From assembly GCF_041227145.1 (NCBI RefSeq), contig NZ_JBGFSP010000003.1:2480001-2544000 (forward strand): DNA of 64,000 nt. The letters run 5' to 3'. Source of the DNA: Bacteroides sp. AN502(2024). GTDB lineage: Bacteria > Bacteroidota > Bacteroidia > Bacteroidales > Bacteroidaceae. Shown in pieces: positions 63,189 to 64,000 of the stretch (its first letter is position 1; the number at the start of each line of letters is the position of its first letter). The position numbers were made by a program, and so were the translations under genes. The notes below the pieces were generated by a model that ran no database searches, had not been told where the DNA came from, and saw nothing but the letters and a program-made list of their open reading frames with translations.

Positions 63189-63598
63189 AAATGGTTAATG
63201 ATTTTGTTAATAAATTTTTTAAATTTTGGATAAGGGTAAAAATAAGATGGAACAGTATACCTATTCCTTTATCAGTTTTTCATTAGTCCATAGGCGTTTG
63301 TTTTGTTTAATGGTTCACAACTTTATATATTATATCTCTTTTTCCTTTTATCAAGTTCTCGTGGAGTTTATCACATGTTTTAAAAATTAAAACTCTTTCC
63401 AAGAATGATCTTTATGGGGCGTCTTAAGAGATAAAACTTGTTATTAACAAAGGAGCGAAATTACATGAAAATCAGTCATTCATTTCGACTTAGCAAAGGT
63501 ATGTTTTTATTTAGTATCTTGAACCTTTATTTGTGTATTTTAGGATTTATAATTATATTTTTGCGAAAGTGCGGTCCGCATCTCAATTATATGGGCAT
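63189..63598. other. Long leader/intergenic region before susC
   Basis: This 410-bp AT-rich stretch has no gene. A minus-strand -7-like TACCTTTG at 63494-63501 could start a susC leader of about 300 nt. A plus-strand TATTTTTG at 63556-63563 would fire into the 3' end of the kinase gene as antisense. A short TGCGG/CCGCA hairpin lies at about 63570-63580. Confidence 0.45.
63494..63501 (-). promoter_or_regulatory. Possible -7 element of the SusC/SusD unit
   Basis: TACCTTTG on the minus strand, about 305 nt before the susC ATG; no clear -33 box. It would give a long untranslated leader. Confidence 0.35.
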
Positions 63599-64000
63599 TT
63601 AAGGTTCTTCAATATTTAAAGAGTGGAATTCAATTAGTCCAGTCATTGGAGTTTCTTCAATAACATCCAACTCAATTCCAAATTCATGAGCAACTTCACG
63701 TAATATATCGGCATAACTATAGGCTAATGAACCTACAAAACGAATCGGATAATTCTTATAGTCATATTGACATACATTCCGGATGAAAAAGCTTCTTAAG
63801 TTGTTTGTTATCAAATTGAATACATAATCGTCGTTGGTGTAGTCCGCCAAAAAATAAGAAATAGTGGATAAAAAGCGGTTGGGAAATGGGCGGTTATAAA
63901 CGGATTCCATAACCTCATTGGGACTGATATGGAATTTTTCAAAGAAGTCAGACGTCACATCTTTAGGCGCCAAGCCTTTTAATACATCAGATAAGAAATA
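63599..64000 (-). CDS. BadF/BadG-family sugar (GlcNAc/MurNAc) kinase, C-terminal part
   Basis: About 133 codons of a gene that continues past the right edge. The reading frame is open to the window end (YFLSDVLKGLAPKD). It aligns by eye with the C-terminal half of the kinase at 29978-30817: NRPFPNRFLSTISYFLADY against RQPFPNRFLASLSPFLAQN, CQYDYKNYPIRFVGSLAYSY against MQYDYRHNKVHFIGSVAFYY, and ETPMTGLIEFH against KSPMEGLIKYH. It is thus a paralogue, likely phosphorylating an amino sugar. It lies upstream of susC on the same strand. Confidence 0.9.
   Translation of the reverse strand, partial: YFLSDVLKGLAPKDVTSDFFEKFHISPNEVMESVYNRPFPNRFLSTISYFLADYTNDDYVFNLITNNLRSFFIRNVCQYDYKNYPIRFVGSLAYSYADILREVAHEFGIELDVIEETPMTGLIEFHSLNIEEP

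Overview
The window looks like chromosomal DNA of a gut Bacteroides. Grounds seen in the sequence: repeated TAnnTTTG (-7) promoter elements, often with TTG about 19-21 nt upstream; a SusC/SusD pair; three-domain-length IspG; FISUMP, DUF4476 and DUF6078 proteins; a BT4734/VapE-type primase gene; and many small lipoproteins. No species is claimed.

Layout. 1-2150: start of a GH99-like lipoprotein gene, a decayed gene fragment with a terminator, and an MqsR-like toxin / Panacea (DUF4065) antitoxin pair. 2443-13170: housekeeping genes: tRNA-Phe, HIT, greA, a thioredoxin-fold lipoprotein lacking CXXC, pnp, the ptb-buk pair, LD-carboxypeptidase, glutaminyl cyclase-like M28 and SufE, plus a candidate small RNA at 7722-7804. 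13173-18331: an operon of Ca2+ P-type ATPase, HAD phosphatase, ribF, a 24-codon membrane micro-ORF (ATGA-coupled) and a CPBP protease. 18534-21368: a FISUMP-repeat protein, a 1.4 kb gene-poor stretch with a 41-bp minisatellite, and rubredoxin. 21818-25891: Na/Pi cotransporter, nucleoside kinase and a small membrane protein.

25898-44313: the most striking block, twelve to thirteen tightly packed minus-strand genes that together look like a peptidoglycan/MurNAc salvage system. It has two NamZ-type (DUF1343) exo-muramidases, an amidase-like protein, a SpoIID/LytB protein, an AmpG-like MFS permease, an SSS symporter, a MurT/NagX-like membrane protein, a BadF-type kinase, MurQ, a beta-lactamase/SGNH fusion, a DUF4922 HIT/GalT-like protein and a GT2. 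Expected flow: extracellular cleavage, import, phosphorylation of MurNAc/GlcNAc, then MurQ cleavage to GlcNAc-6-P. The roles of DUF4922 and GT2 are open.

44543-47910: secreted Tyr/Arg-rich protein, DUF4476 protein, CvfB-like S1 protein and a frameshifted OMP. 48142-50826: a compact unit bounded by perfect 18-bp inverted repeats, with seven 22-23 bp iteron-like repeats and a primase/VapE protein; this is a candidate replicative or selfish element. 50829-57863: DUF6078, ispG, purE, gcvH, PAP2 and rpoN (likely one transcript), then divergent pepP. 58043-64000: SusD, SusC and, upstream, a second BadF-type sugar kinase cut by the window end.

Five copies of a modular palindromic intergenic repeat (about 100-270 bp) sit just downstream of gene ends; two are nested composites.
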